The notes beneath the pieces were generated by a model, which saw only the letters and a program-made list of their open reading frames with translations, had not been told where the DNA came from and made no database searches. A program made the translations under genes and the position numbers. A stretch of DNA of 62,694 bases from a virus, in IMG/VR virus record IMGVR_UViG_3300034167_000773, positions 1 to 62,694 of that record; one strand, written 5' to 3'. Below are positions 52,401 through 60,993 of the stretch, in pieces (the stretch's first letter is position 1; every line of letters starts with the position of its first letter).

Positions 52401-54613
52401 AAGTTATAGTTGATGGACAACCTACTATACAAAAAGTTACTAAGAATGTTAGAGTATTTATTGAGAAATATGATTTACAATTATATTATGATACTGTAAG
52501 AAGTTTTACTTCTCAAATAAGAAGTATTAATGATAGAATAGCAGTTACTGATAATACTGCTGAAAGAAATGCTCTCTTTACTGAGAAGAAAAATATATTA
52601 GCTAGCCTTAATGCCTATCAAAAAAAGACAGCTATTAATTATTCTTTTACTCAAATGAATGAGATGATGGAGAAACTTAGAAAAAATAATGTTCCTAAGT
52701 TTCTTGAGAATCTTAATAATTTTTATAAAGCAGGTGAGGAAACTCCTAATTCTTTTAAGTATGTTACAGAAGATGGTGCTATAGTATATTATAACTATAA
52801 AGGTAATTTCTATAAACCTAATAAAGAATCTGTAGATCCAGATACTGGTAAGAAGATATTTTTAACTGAAGATTATGAAAACTTAATGAAAGAACCTCAA
52901 GAGGTTATAGATCTTTATAATGAGGTTAAAAGAATATATGATGAGAAAAATAATTTACTTCCTGAACATTTAAAACTAAAAGGAGTAGTTCCTGTGTTTT
53001 ATGAACAAAGCATGTTAAAAGATCTCTCTAAAACTATTAGTAATAGAGGTAAATATAATGATGCTCAAGAACTAAGAAAGAAAGATAAAAAGACTTTTAC
53101 TAAACTTAATGGAGAACCTTATCAGAATATTCCAGTTGGGTATACAAGAATTCTTGATGTTAGTGAAAGCTCTGATAATATTATGCAATCATTTTTACTC
53201 TGGGCTAATGATGTTCAAATGTATAAAGCTAAGAATGATGTTATTGGTAGTGTAGAAAACTTAACTACAGTTCTTGAGAAGAATAAACCTATTGGAGAAG
53301 ATGGGGAAGGTAAGAGTAAAATTAATAGAAGGGTTGAGGTTATTAAGAAGTATGCTAACCAGGTTCTCTATGGAGAAACCAGAGCTAGTAATGAATGGTG
53401 GGATAGAGTATTTGATTATATGGGCAAATTTACTGCACTTACTAGAATGCTTATTAAACCTTCCTCAGCACTTAATAACTTAATTATTGGTAACTACGCT
53501 CTCTTATCTGAGGCTATTGGTGGTAGAAACTTTACTACTAAAGAGTTATGGAGAGCTCATAGAAAATATGTAGATCTTATTGCTACTGATAAGGAAAAAC
53601 TCAATAACATGCTCATTACCTTAGATGCTATTCAAGGTAGATTTAAGGATGAAATTGGTAATGACTTTCAAACTTTCCAAGATACTTTTGGATTTAATAC
53701 AGCATTCTCATTAAACAATACTGCTGAACATCAAATACAAGCTGTATCTATGTTAGCTCTATTAGAAAAATGGGGTGTTGAGGTTCCTGAGAATGGTATG
53801 TTTGAAGTAGATAAACTTCCTGATAATTTCTTAGGAACTTTACATGAGTTGAATAAGGCTAATAATGGTGTCTACTCAGAATCTGATAGATTGTATCACC
53901 AAGATGAATCTCTCTTTAGATTGTTTTTGCAATTTAGAAAATATATTGTACCTACATTTAGAACTAAATGGTCAGGTATGACTCAAAAGGGTAATAACAA
54001 ATATAGAATGGATCTAGAAGCTGGCTCAGTAGAGTTAGGTTATTATAGAGCATTTGGGGAATTTGTATGGAATAATGTAGTTAAGATAAAAAACCTTCCT
54101 AATCTTATTGCTAATTATAAAAACTTAAATGAGATAGAGAAAGAAGGTGTATGGAGAGGTCTTGTAGATGGAGTAGCTTTTGCAAGTATAGGTTTATTGT
54201 TCTTACCTCTTGCTGGTGCTGATGATGATGATTGGGATGACAATGAACACTCAAGATTTGAGAACCTTATACATTGGGAACTTATTTATCAACTTGCTAG
54301 ATTAAGAGCTGATATTGGTACTTATATTCCAGGGTTTGGTTTCTCAGATCAAAGCAGACTTGTAAATCAACCATTTGCTGCTGCTAGTACAGCTACACAA
54401 TTAGCTAAAATAGTTGGTATTGTATTTGATTTTGAAGAAGATGATGAGGGTAATATCTCTATCTGGAAACAGTATGATAGAGATTATGGTAGATTTAAGA
54501 AAGGAGATTTAAAGATTTTACAACCTATCTCTAAACTTAATCCTCTTGATAATCCTTATGAGGATCTATTTCCACATGTACAATATAATGATTTTAAAGG
54601 AGCAAGTAGGTAA
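49415..54613 (+). CDS. giant polyvalent virion protein with zincin and P-loop kinase-like domains
   Basis: The 1732-residue protein has a zincin motif HEVMH at 156-160 followed by LDEFIVALFSD, the usual third-ligand region of phage polyvalent-protein peptidases. At 426-433 is a Walker A motif GHPGIGKT opening a kinase-like domain (DIIDFDSDYKSRI, then KRLLVSDMLM). Two SH3-like repeats follow (LQVGGTINFNYW, LAVGKTVTVSSNG), then long helical and coiled-coil regions, and a hydrophobic segment near 1585 (FASIGLLFLPLAGADDDDWD). It is translated from an ATGA overlap with ferritin. It is probably injected along with the polymerase, as inferred from crAss-like gene order. Confidence 0.85.
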   Translation: MIVCPNKRTKSWKNLVAARGESEAYNLFFKYQGEVPESEYEISEEEILPTVSQGGYDSFLKIKYFYDQPSKGSLPTSTVLGRIAKSSHPLNKVAEHLLPYVNRINDCPISIVNNITIKGSDLKLGIAGIYSRKNNNILINNFARFRGKGEEPTIIHEVMHSLTYGALRSDNENTQKFNEIYEYLKPMFPEFNPKTGEGTYALKNLDEFIVALFSDSAFIKELIKIPAIDKSKSSILKEVFDYILSLFNISEKDSIYRQAFIVASDILENAALYSDYQKEQYEAEYYMSPQSNPNFAAQLRQWNENKGKNYTNTEQQANDTYERLKSFYTNGVVYKPKQVKDNLWVVNVKKPVDVVVEEDIKKVINESYNKDFIPRITEIGPNQWMTPEGDIISNDDAEPYKSVDNIEAPESLPKFKIAPNDKIIWGHPGIGKTFLRQTNQDIIDFDSDYKSRINKKYNLPEGFKARNEWRNSNPELWKEEIRQLWSEAKEESKATGKRLLVSDMLMLREFANDFDKVINISDETFVERAKQRDDYTEGETEQWKANINQALQNIPQSKIVQTDKYISDLFTTSQKQLPKFKPKPANTLNSLEIEQFRVALDTSLQVGGTINFNYWSEGTSGEISNKDIEILSVDDNTFVGKYSDGTERVFRFDNVVSKAVPGKYEVHEQAIFKSNLAVGKTVTVSSNGLEYSGTVAEIGGDNFTVLDVDGTIYNLKYADIDKENYERRIFQRASEMKSILEEQIKRFSKNAKSQFQLDRIALLQQAVAHLDTYKGTVDLIKFMKLLQESVNKSKALMRNLSESDKDLDSMTESEKIEEVNKRLSKLSFLKDYVDSMMVFKKMAFEIAESDSSQELKDKAGGLSLEIDSADNMYYEVAIPNIADWLWMCFPKKLNSQLLLIGEKEWTKERLIQELRQPTKDLDFLNSYGVPVANANDIITGLFSKAVKKVLQYAKENHINLEKNLLPFFKKVAATGAKMEEVYKKFYTIKQMETEEEVIVDGQPTIQKVTKNVRVFIEKYDLQLYYDTVRSFTSQIRSINDRIAVTDNTAERNALFTEKKNILASLNAYQKKTAINYSFTQMNEMMEKLRKNNVPKFLENLNNFYKAGEETPNSFKYVTEDGAIVYYNYKGNFYKPNKESVDPDTGKKIFLTEDYENLMKEPQEVIDLYNEVKRIYDEKNNLLPEHLKLKGVVPVFYEQSMLKDLSKTISNRGKYNDAQELRKKDKKTFTKLNGEPYQNIPVGYTRILDVSESSDNIMQSFLLWANDVQMYKAKNDVIGSVENLTTVLEKNKPIGEDGEGKSKINRRVEVIKKYANQVLYGETRASNEWWDRVFDYMGKFTALTRMLIKPSSALNNLIIGNYALLSEAIGGRNFTTKELWRAHRKYVDLIATDKEKLNNMLITLDAIQGRFKDEIGNDFQTFQDTFGFNTAFSLNNTAEHQIQAVSMLALLEKWGVEVPENGMFEVDKLPDNFLGTLHELNKANNGVYSESDRLYHQDESLFRLFLQFRKYIVPTFRTKWSGMTQKGNNKYRMDLEAGSVELGYYRAFGEFVWNNVVKIKNLPNLIANYKNLNEIEKEGVWRGLVDGVAFASIGLLFLPLAGADDDDWDDNEHSRFENLIHWELIYQLARLRADIGTYIPGFGFSDQSRLVNQPFAAASTATQLAKIVGIVFDFEEDDEGNISIWKQYDRDYGRFKKGDLKILQPISKLNPLDNPYEDLFPHVQYNDFKGASR

Positions 54614-54615
54614 GC

Positions 54616-54621
54616 CGTATA
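54616..54621 (+). promoter_or_regulatory. CGTATA motif, candidate phage promoter
   Basis: GCCGTATAATG places the motif directly against the ATG of the spanin-like gene. If it is a promoter, initiation must lie within or next to the motif, or use the second in-frame ATG two codons on. Confidence 0.5.
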
Positions 54622-55203
54622 ATGAGTATGAGTCAAGTAAAAAAAATAGCACGTCTACTTTTTGTTATATGGCTTGCTTCTTGTAGGCTTCTTAAATCTG
54701 ATGAGCAAAATGCTATCAGAGATATAGATAAACATGAGAGGAAACTTAGAAAGATTTATGCTGAGTTTCCTCAATTTAGAAAAGTAGATACTGTTGAAAC
54801 TGTAGTTACAATTCAAAATCCTCTTATTAAGATTGACACTGTAGTTTTATATAAAGACTCTATTATTAGAGAGAAGATTTATAAAAAGATTATAGAAAGA
54901 TGTAAGGATAGTGCTTTAGCTAAAGAGATTGCTCATAAGATTCTAGATAATTATAAGTGTATTAAGGATAGTATTGTAGTTAAAGATAACTTATATAGAG
55001 CAGTAATTACTCAAGATAGTTTAGGTGTACATGTAAACATTGTTCCTAATGATACTACTCTTAGTGCTAAGTATAAAGCACCTTGTCCTCAAACTGTACT
55101 TCCGGGAGATAAGTTCTGGAATCATGAAGAGTTTTGGTTCTTAGCAGGATTATTCTTAATTACAATATTAGGTATACTTATACATCTTAGATTGCAAAGA
55201 TAA
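54622..55203 (+). CDS. unimolecular spanin (u-spanin) candidate
   Basis: The 193-residue product combines an N-terminal lipoprotein signal (ARLLFVIWLASC, lipobox Cys 21) with a C-terminal transmembrane helix (FWFLAGLFLITILGILIHL, about residues 170-188) and a basic tail. The region between is charged, helical and strand-rich (KDSALAKEIAHKILDNYKCI). This outer-membrane-lipid to inner-membrane arrangement is the hallmark of u-spanins such as that of phage T1, which fuse the two membranes at lysis. The next gene is a holin-like membrane protein, which supports a lysis cassette. Confidence 0.75.
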   Translation: MSMSQVKKIARLLFVIWLASCRLLKSDEQNAIRDIDKHERKLRKIYAEFPQFRKVDTVETVVTIQNPLIKIDTVVLYKDSIIREKIYKKIIERCKDSALAKEIAHKILDNYKCIKDSIVVKDNLYRAVITQDSLGVHVNIVPNDTTLSAKYKAPCPQTVLPGDKFWNHEEFWFLAGLFLITILGILIHLRLQR

Positions 55204-55206
55204 CCT

Positions 55207-55212
55207 CGTATA
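55207..55212 (+). promoter_or_regulatory. CGTATA motif, candidate phage promoter
   Basis: CCTCGTATAAGG fills the 15-nt gap between the spanin-like stop and the next ATG. Confidence 0.5.
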
Positions 55213-55218
55213 AGGTTT

Positions 55219-55497
55219 ATGCTTAATCTTAAAACATTTAGCTTTATAGAGGCACTTAACAATAGTAAGGGTAAATCCTCACTAGGGCTTCTATTTGGTT
55301 TTTTGTATGGATTAACAGCATTAATTTTGTACTGTGTAGGAACTTACTGTGTATTTCATGGAATAACAGGGTATGTTGATATATATACACAAGCAGCAAT
55401 CCTTACAGGTGCTAGTAGTACATTAATTGGTGTAAGAAGATTTACTAAAGATAAAGAATTAAATACAGAAGATAATGGCAATAGCAACAACAGTTGA
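55219..55497 (+). CDS. holin-like small membrane protein
   Basis: The 92-residue product has a strong transmembrane segment (LGLLFGFLYGLTALILYCVG, about residues 22-41) with a hydrophobic extension to 48, and a second, weaker one (IYTQAAILTGASSTLIGV, about 56-73), then a charged tail (RRFTKDKELNTEDNGNSN). Size and topology fit class II holins. It lies between the spanin-like gene and tail genes, overlapping the latter by 23 nt. The endolysin is not visible next to it. Confidence 0.6.
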   Translation: MLNLKTFSFIEALNNSKGKSSLGLLFGFLYGLTALILYCVGTYCVFHGITGYVDIYTQAAILTGASSTLIGVRRFTKDKELNTEDNGNSNNS

Positions 55498-57883
55498 ACA
55501 AGTAGTAGGAAGTTATAATTTTACATATAGTTTCTTAGATGATACTAATAATGAAGCACCATTAAAAGTTGAAATTTATGAACAATCTGGTACAGAACCA
55601 ATAACTGTTATTTCAGATTTACTTCAAGATACAACTTACCCATATACTAATGAACTGGGACCAGGAACTTATAGAGTAGAATATTATTTACTTGATCCTG
55701 CACCTGTAGATCCTCTTAATCCATGGGTTTATAAATTTGATGAACCTATTCTTATTCAAGAATATCAAATTAATGTTGATTGGAATTGGACTAGTGGAGG
55801 TCTTGAAGATCCAAATGGTAATGTTATAGTTAGTGGTATTGCTAATAATGGTGACGGATTTATTGTTGATATTGAAGGTTGGGGAAATCCAACAGGTACT
55901 CAATGGAGTGATTTAAATGGAACTTATGTAAAAACATCTGTTGCAGTAACTCCTTCTGGAATTAGCGGTGGTGATGATGGTATGCATACTCCAAAACCAG
56001 GTACATTTAATTATTATTTAGCACCTGTAGGAAACCCTGCTTTTAATGGTATTGCTTACTTTCTAGCTCCTGGAAATAGAAGTGGTTGGGGAGATCCTGA
56101 TAATGATGCAACTACTGATCCATCTGTTAATTATTGGAGATTATGTGTTTTATCAGATTATCCTTATTGTTATTTTACTAACCCAAGTACAGATCCTACT
56201 GTATTTCCTACAACAGGTTGGATTGTTATAGATGATACATTATCTAATAGTGAAGGAGGTAATGGATATGATTATATAGCTGGTTATGATGGTGGATTTA
56301 CAGTTAATTTTACTTCTACAATCTTAGATCCAGAAACTACATATTCATACTATCCGGCATCTTTAATATTAAATAATAATGCATGTCCTACAGTAGGAGG
56401 TTATACTCCATCAATTTCACATACTTTATATCATCTTATAAATGGTTTATGGGTAGATATTAATACTGAAACTTATAGTCTTGTAGAATGGGATGATATA
56501 GATCAACTTGTTGAAACTATTAATTTAGAATTTATTCCAGAAGGATATCCAATTAAAATTGAAACTACTTTAAGAAATTGTCATCAAGAAATTATACATA
56601 GTACTCTTAATGACCCAGGAATTTTTTTATTAGCTGATTCTCAAACAACTCACTCAGAAACTCAAGATCCAGCATCTTATACAATAAGATTTGCTTTTGA
56701 GTATCTTGATATTACTGAACCTAATTTAATTATTACTCCTGAGAATAATGTAAGAGCTGAAGCTTATATCTATAAGAATAATGAAATTATTTTTATTTAT
56801 AATAATGTGCTTCCTGGACTATTTTATCCTTATACTTTTTCAGAAGCATCTTCAGAAGATGTTGAATATAAAGTAGTTTACAAAGCAATTAATCCAGATC
56901 TTAATTTAGAAGAGTCTTTAGAAGTACTTTTTATTGTTAAAGAATATAAACCTACTTTTGATTTACCAACTATTTCTTGTTTACAAATTAATGAAAATGC
57001 AAGTATCTTATTACAAAATTTAAACTTTAATTGTTTTAATAATGATGAAAACTTGCATATTTTACCATCAAATGTTAATCTTAATATAAGATACTCTCTT
57101 TATTATTTTAATACCAATACTTATGTATGGGAACTTCAAGGTTCTGTTTCAGATACTCCAGATTTAAATGATGATGCTATTGATTATGCAGATGAAAATC
57201 CTGCTGAGAATGATTTATTTATAAGTGAGTATTTAAGAGAAAAATATTATTATGGTTCTCTTAATACAGAAAAAGGATTATGGAAGCCTGAAAAATTAAC
57301 TATGGTTAAACTTGTAGCAGCTGTAACTAATTATACTACTACAGTAACTAAAGAAGTTGTATTTCCTATTTGTGGAAGTTGGAAAATTAGAAGAATGTCT
57401 TGCGGTAAGTATAGAATATACAACTATAAAAATGAAGTTTTAACTTTTACTATCTCAAATTACAACTCAACTGGAGTTTTAAAAACTGTAACTATTGTAC
57501 CTTTAAGTTTTGAAGAGATAACATTTGATGTAGATGGTATTTATAAAGTAAGTTCTGATAATTTACATAGATATATAATAAATTTTTGTGAGATAGAGAA
57601 TTGTGTTCTTGAGTTACAAAAGAAAGTTCTTCTTGATGATCATCTTTGTGATACATGTAAGTTAGATAAAGTACTTTATCAAAAAGCTTTGCGTCTTATT
57701 CCTATCTATGAAACTTGGAAAAAACTTCTTGATAAGGACTGGGTATATGAGATACAATATAAAAGTACAGATATTGATGGAGTATTAGCAGCTATTTATG
57801 ATGCTAATGAGTTGTATGCAGAACTTAAGTTACTTTGTGATGGATGTGCAGATCAAGCAGGAACTAAAAAATGTAATTGTTAA
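55475..57883 (+). CDS. large tail-associated protein with beta-rich repeats
   Basis: The 802-residue protein is Asn/Asp/Tyr-rich and beta-type (YNFTYSFLDDTNNEAPLKVE, LGPGTYRVEYYLLDPAPVD), fitting Ig-like or fibre modules. Its final 100 residues become helical and Cys-rich, with CDTCKLDKV, LLCDGC and a terminal KCNC, possibly metal-binding or disulphide-linked. It starts inside the end of the holin-like gene. A tail fibre or appendage role is likely; receptor contact is inferred from type only. Confidence 0.65.
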   Translation: MAIATTVEQVVGSYNFTYSFLDDTNNEAPLKVEIYEQSGTEPITVISDLLQDTTYPYTNELGPGTYRVEYYLLDPAPVDPLNPWVYKFDEPILIQEYQINVDWNWTSGGLEDPNGNVIVSGIANNGDGFIVDIEGWGNPTGTQWSDLNGTYVKTSVAVTPSGISGGDDGMHTPKPGTFNYYLAPVGNPAFNGIAYFLAPGNRSGWGDPDNDATTDPSVNYWRLCVLSDYPYCYFTNPSTDPTVFPTTGWIVIDDTLSNSEGGNGYDYIAGYDGGFTVNFTSTILDPETTYSYYPASLILNNNACPTVGGYTPSISHTLYHLINGLWVDINTETYSLVEWDDIDQLVETINLEFIPEGYPIKIETTLRNCHQEIIHSTLNDPGIFLLADSQTTHSETQDPASYTIRFAFEYLDITEPNLIITPENNVRAEAYIYKNNEIIFIYNNVLPGLFYPYTFSEASSEDVEYKVVYKAINPDLNLEESLEVLFIVKEYKPTFDLPTISCLQINENASILLQNLNFNCFNNDENLHILPSNVNLNIRYSLYYFNTNTYVWELQGSVSDTPDLNDDAIDYADENPAENDLFISEYLREKYYYGSLNTEKGLWKPEKLTMVKLVAAVTNYTTTVTKEVVFPICGSWKIRRMSCGKYRIYNYKNEVLTFTISNYNSTGVLKTVTIVPLSFEEITFDVDGIYKVSSDNLHRYIINFCEIENCVLELQKKVLLDDHLCDTCKLDKVLYQKALRLIPIYETWKKLLDKDWVYEIQYKSTDIDGVLAAIYDANELYAELKLLCDGCADQAGTKKCNC

Positions 57884-57892
57884 ATAGAGTCT

Positions 57893-57898
57893 CGTATA
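57893..57898 (+). promoter_or_regulatory. CGTATA motif, candidate phage promoter
   Basis: GTCTCGTATAACT lies in the 28-nt gap after the Cys-rich tail gene, 13 nt before the next ATG. Confidence 0.5.
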
Positions 57899-57911
57899 AC
57901 TAAAATAAGTT

Positions 57912-58850
57912 ATGGCATATTTAAGATATATAAGTGGTGTAAAGTATTTTGTTGTTAATGATGAAACAACAGCTGCTTTTACTAATAATGTTTTTTCAGA
58001 AACATTTCCAAATTATGATTTTGATAATGCCACTCCTGTAGATTTAACAACTCTTTCAGATGATTATGAAATTAAATTGCCTGTTAAATTAGGAGAAAAT
58101 GTAAATACTGCTACTATTAATTCTAATGGTACTATAACCTCATCTGAGAGTGGATTTTTCACTTCTTGTGAAGTTGGAGATTATTTATTTGTTCAAAGAG
58201 GAGAAGAAAAAGATTTAAATATATTAGGCAAAATTAAAGTTATAAATTCTGCAACAATAGTAACTCTTGAAAGTGTTCCTCAAAATGTTATTTATGGAGG
58301 ATTAGGAGCTAATAATGCAAATAAAAATATCTATCATCTCAGTAAAAATTCTGTAGGATTACCATTTGGTGAGAATAGTTCTTTTTATATGTTAATACAA
58401 AATTCTGATTATGATGATGATGAAAGTTTTGAATTACATAACTCAATTCCTTATATAAATCCTACAGTAACTTCTGTATCAGATGATTATTTTGCATATG
58501 GAGGAAATGCATCTGGAAATAATATTATAAATCCAAAATACTTTGCAATAGTACCAATAAGTACTATTAGTAATGCTACAGATGGTCTTACTAATGCACA
58601 AATTTCATATGTAGATTCTATTCCTTGCACTATTACACCAATAAGTACACTTTCTCAACAACTTACAATTCCTTCTGAGAGTGATGCAATATCTGCATCA
58701 GATATTCCTTATTGGAGTGTGTATCTTATTAATCCTTATGGACTTACATCTTTTTCTATATTAAAAAACACAACTTATAAAATAGAAATAGATGATCAAA
58801 TTCCTGTTAGGAAATTAGAAATAACTCCTACATTACCACCAGGTGGATAA
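57912..58850 (+). CDS. tail appendage protein (paralog of 58880-60094)
   Basis: A 312-residue beta-rich protein. The C-terminus DIPYWSVYLINPYG followed by SILKNTTYKIEIDDQIP closely matches the end of the next protein, showing duplication. The N-terminus (YLRYISGVKYFVVNDETTAA) differs. No enzyme motif is visible. Position after the lysis genes and beside other fibre-like genes suggests a tail fibre or tail-hub component. Confidence 0.65.
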   Translation: MAYLRYISGVKYFVVNDETTAAFTNNVFSETFPNYDFDNATPVDLTTLSDDYEIKLPVKLGENVNTATINSNGTITSSESGFFTSCEVGDYLFVQRGEEKDLNILGKIKVINSATIVTLESVPQNVIYGGLGANNANKNIYHLSKNSVGLPFGENSSFYMLIQNSDYDDDESFELHNSIPYINPTVTSVSDDYFAYGGNASGNNIINPKYFAIVPISTISNATDGLTNAQISYVDSIPCTITPISTLSQQLTIPSESDAISASDIPYWSVYLINPYGLTSFSILKNTTYKIEIDDQIPVRKLEITPTLPPGG

Positions 58851-58879
58851 CAATATTAAAAATATAAAATATAAAAAAC

Positions 58880-60094
58880 ATGGCTTTAAAACAATTTTCA
58901 AAAATTCTTATATTTAAGAATACTCCTGAGACAAAAGCAGCTTTTGGAGTTAATGGTAATATGGATAACTGGGATGGTACATCTTTTGCTCCTAGTTCTG
59001 ATAAACAATTTAATGGAACTTATCCAACTGAAAACTTAAGTAATTTTACTAGTAGTTTTTTTGAGAATAATTTGTTGCATGCTATTGGTACAGAAGAACC
59101 AATTGGAGCAGGAGCTACAGGTTTAGCTGGATGGAATCTTGATCCACAATCTTCTGGTAAAGCTTATATTATTGATGGATATATTAAAGCTTTTAATATT
59201 GATAACTATGATGGTGCTGTTGCTACTTTTGGAGATCTTGCTGGTATTCTAACTCCTACTAATGGTCTTGAATATGTTGTAGTTAATGAAAATACACCAT
59301 ATGTATATAATAGTACTACAACTTCATGGGAACAGGGAACTATAATTCCATTTACATTTGATTATCCTAGTAATGATCTTGTAAATAATGATATGTTATT
59401 TTATGGAGATGATTTTAATGATTTAAATATAGCAGGTAAAATTACAGCAGTATATAATTCAGGAAGTGCTGAATATACTCAAGGTAAAAGATATAAATTA
59501 AGTAAGGTAAATACTCCTGATACTCCATATCAAGATATTTATTATTACAGAAATTCTTGGAATGGTAAAGGAATTTCAATTGATGTTACTGAAGGGTTTT
59601 ATATTCTTATTAGTGTTGAAAAATCTAATAATCAAAGAATACTTTATCCTTACTTAAATGTTCAAGGTAGTTCTAATTCTGCAAATTCATCAACTCAAAT
59701 TGTTGTACCATCAAGTGGAGGAACTGCATATACAGATTTGATAAAACTAAAAAGAGTTTCTAGCAAATATAAATATGATGAGGATAGAATTTCTGATGAA
59801 GAACAAGAAATTATTTCTTGCACTATCAAAAGAACTAACTCTGTTAAAAGTGCTATAGCTATAGAAGTTGATCAAGAAGAAGGAGAAATTTTATTGCCGG
59901 CAGTTTTTCCAACAGTTAATGATTTTCCATATTGGGTAGCATATTTTGTAAATCCTTATGGTGAATTTTCAGATGTTTTATTAAAAAATAGTGTTTATGC
60001 TATTGAAATTAATGAACTTCTTCCTTATTATACTATTTTTTCTGGTGCAAAAGTTCCAGCAAATTATTCCAACTTTTTTAATAGACTTGTTTAA
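58880..60094 (+). CDS. tail appendage protein (paralog of 57912-58850)
   Basis: A 404-residue beta-rich protein, Asn/Ser/Tyr-rich. Its C-terminus DFPYWVAYFVNPYG then VLLKNSVYAIEINELLP repeats the pattern of the preceding protein (YW, NPYG, LKN, IEI). It has an insert of about 90 residues relative to that paralog. It ends 2 nt before the next gene. A fibre or baseplate-like role is inferred from context. Confidence 0.65.
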   Translation: MALKQFSKILIFKNTPETKAAFGVNGNMDNWDGTSFAPSSDKQFNGTYPTENLSNFTSSFFENNLLHAIGTEEPIGAGATGLAGWNLDPQSSGKAYIIDGYIKAFNIDNYDGAVATFGDLAGILTPTNGLEYVVVNENTPYVYNSTTTSWEQGTIIPFTFDYPSNDLVNNDMLFYGDDFNDLNIAGKITAVYNSGSAEYTQGKRYKLSKVNTPDTPYQDIYYYRNSWNGKGISIDVTEGFYILISVEKSNNQRILYPYLNVQGSSNSANSSTQIVVPSSGGTAYTDLIKLKRVSSKYKYDEDRISDEEQEIISCTIKRTNSVKSAIAIEVDQEEGEILLPAVFPTVNDFPYWVAYFVNPYGEFSDVLLKNSVYAIEINELLPYYTIFSGAKVPANYSNFFNRLV

Positions 60095-60096
60095 CT

Positions 60097-60993
60097 ATGG
60101 CTTTAGGTGATAACAATGGTACTGGATTTCCTATTTATATTATTAGTGAACCTACTAATAATAGTGTAGCATACTTTTTTACACCACAAGCAAAAATTAA
60201 GTATTTTATTACTGAACCATTAAGTTTTTATACTAAATATTTATTTACACCTACATCTAAAGCTAGTTATTTATTTACTCCAACTGCTCCTCAAATAGGA
60301 GAAGATGAACCAAATGTTTGTTATTATCCAACTGAGTTAGAATTAATTAGAGATAAAGCTGTTAAATTATATTACAAAGAAATTTCTAAAGTTTTAAAAG
60401 ACTCTATATACTCAGAAAGTTATGGTAAGATATGCATGTCTGGTTATAATAAAACAGGCATGATGAGAATTCTTATTGATTATTTGTCTGCTATTTGGAT
60501 TCAAAAAGATTATGATTCTCGTTCAGGATTAGTTAGAACTGCAGATTATTATTGGGTTACTTATAAGATATATGATGTTATCTCTAACTTTAGAGAATGT
60601 AATATGAATATAAAACCAATAGTAGCTCTCTTTAACTTGAATTCGTATACTGTTAAAGATGATGAGTGGCCTAATTACTTTATGATGAATAATGTAATTA
60701 ATCCTCCTGATGAAGTAACTCAGAAAGAAATGAAGCAGTGGACAGATATTTTTACTTTGCAACCAGTAACTCCTGATAGAAATCAGGCTATTAAACCACT
60801 TAATTCTTCTCAAACTTCATTTACACCCACTAAAAATATTAAATACTTCTCTGCATTTACTATCAATGGTGTAGATTATACAGGATATACTGATTACAAT
60901 GCTAACTCAGTAACATACTCACCTTCTCAGCTATTTGGTTATAATATTGAGAGTAATGACACTGTAGTAATCACATATTGGTATGAAGAGTAG
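60097..60993 (+). CDS. tail protein with repeated FTP motif
   Basis: The 298-residue product has three close copies of FTP within residues 28-66 (YFFTPQAKIKYF, YLFTPTSKASYLFTPTAP), which may be a short oligomerisation or docking repeat. The middle is helical (DKAVKLYYKEISKVLKDSIY, then GMMRILIDYLSAIWIQKDYD) and the C-terminus beta-rich. I do not recognise the family. It overlaps the next gene by 11 nt. Confidence 0.6.
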   Translation: MALGDNNGTGFPIYIISEPTNNSVAYFFTPQAKIKYFITEPLSFYTKYLFTPTSKASYLFTPTAPQIGEDEPNVCYYPTELELIRDKAVKLYYKEISKVLKDSIYSESYGKICMSGYNKTGMMRILIDYLSAIWIQKDYDSRSGLVRTADYYWVTYKIYDVISNFRECNMNIKPIVALFNLNSYTVKDDEWPNYFMMNNVINPPDEVTQKEMKQWTDIFTLQPVTPDRNQAIKPLNSSQTSFTPTKNIKYFSAFTINGVDYTGYTDYNANSVTYSPSQLFGYNIESNDTVVITYWYEE

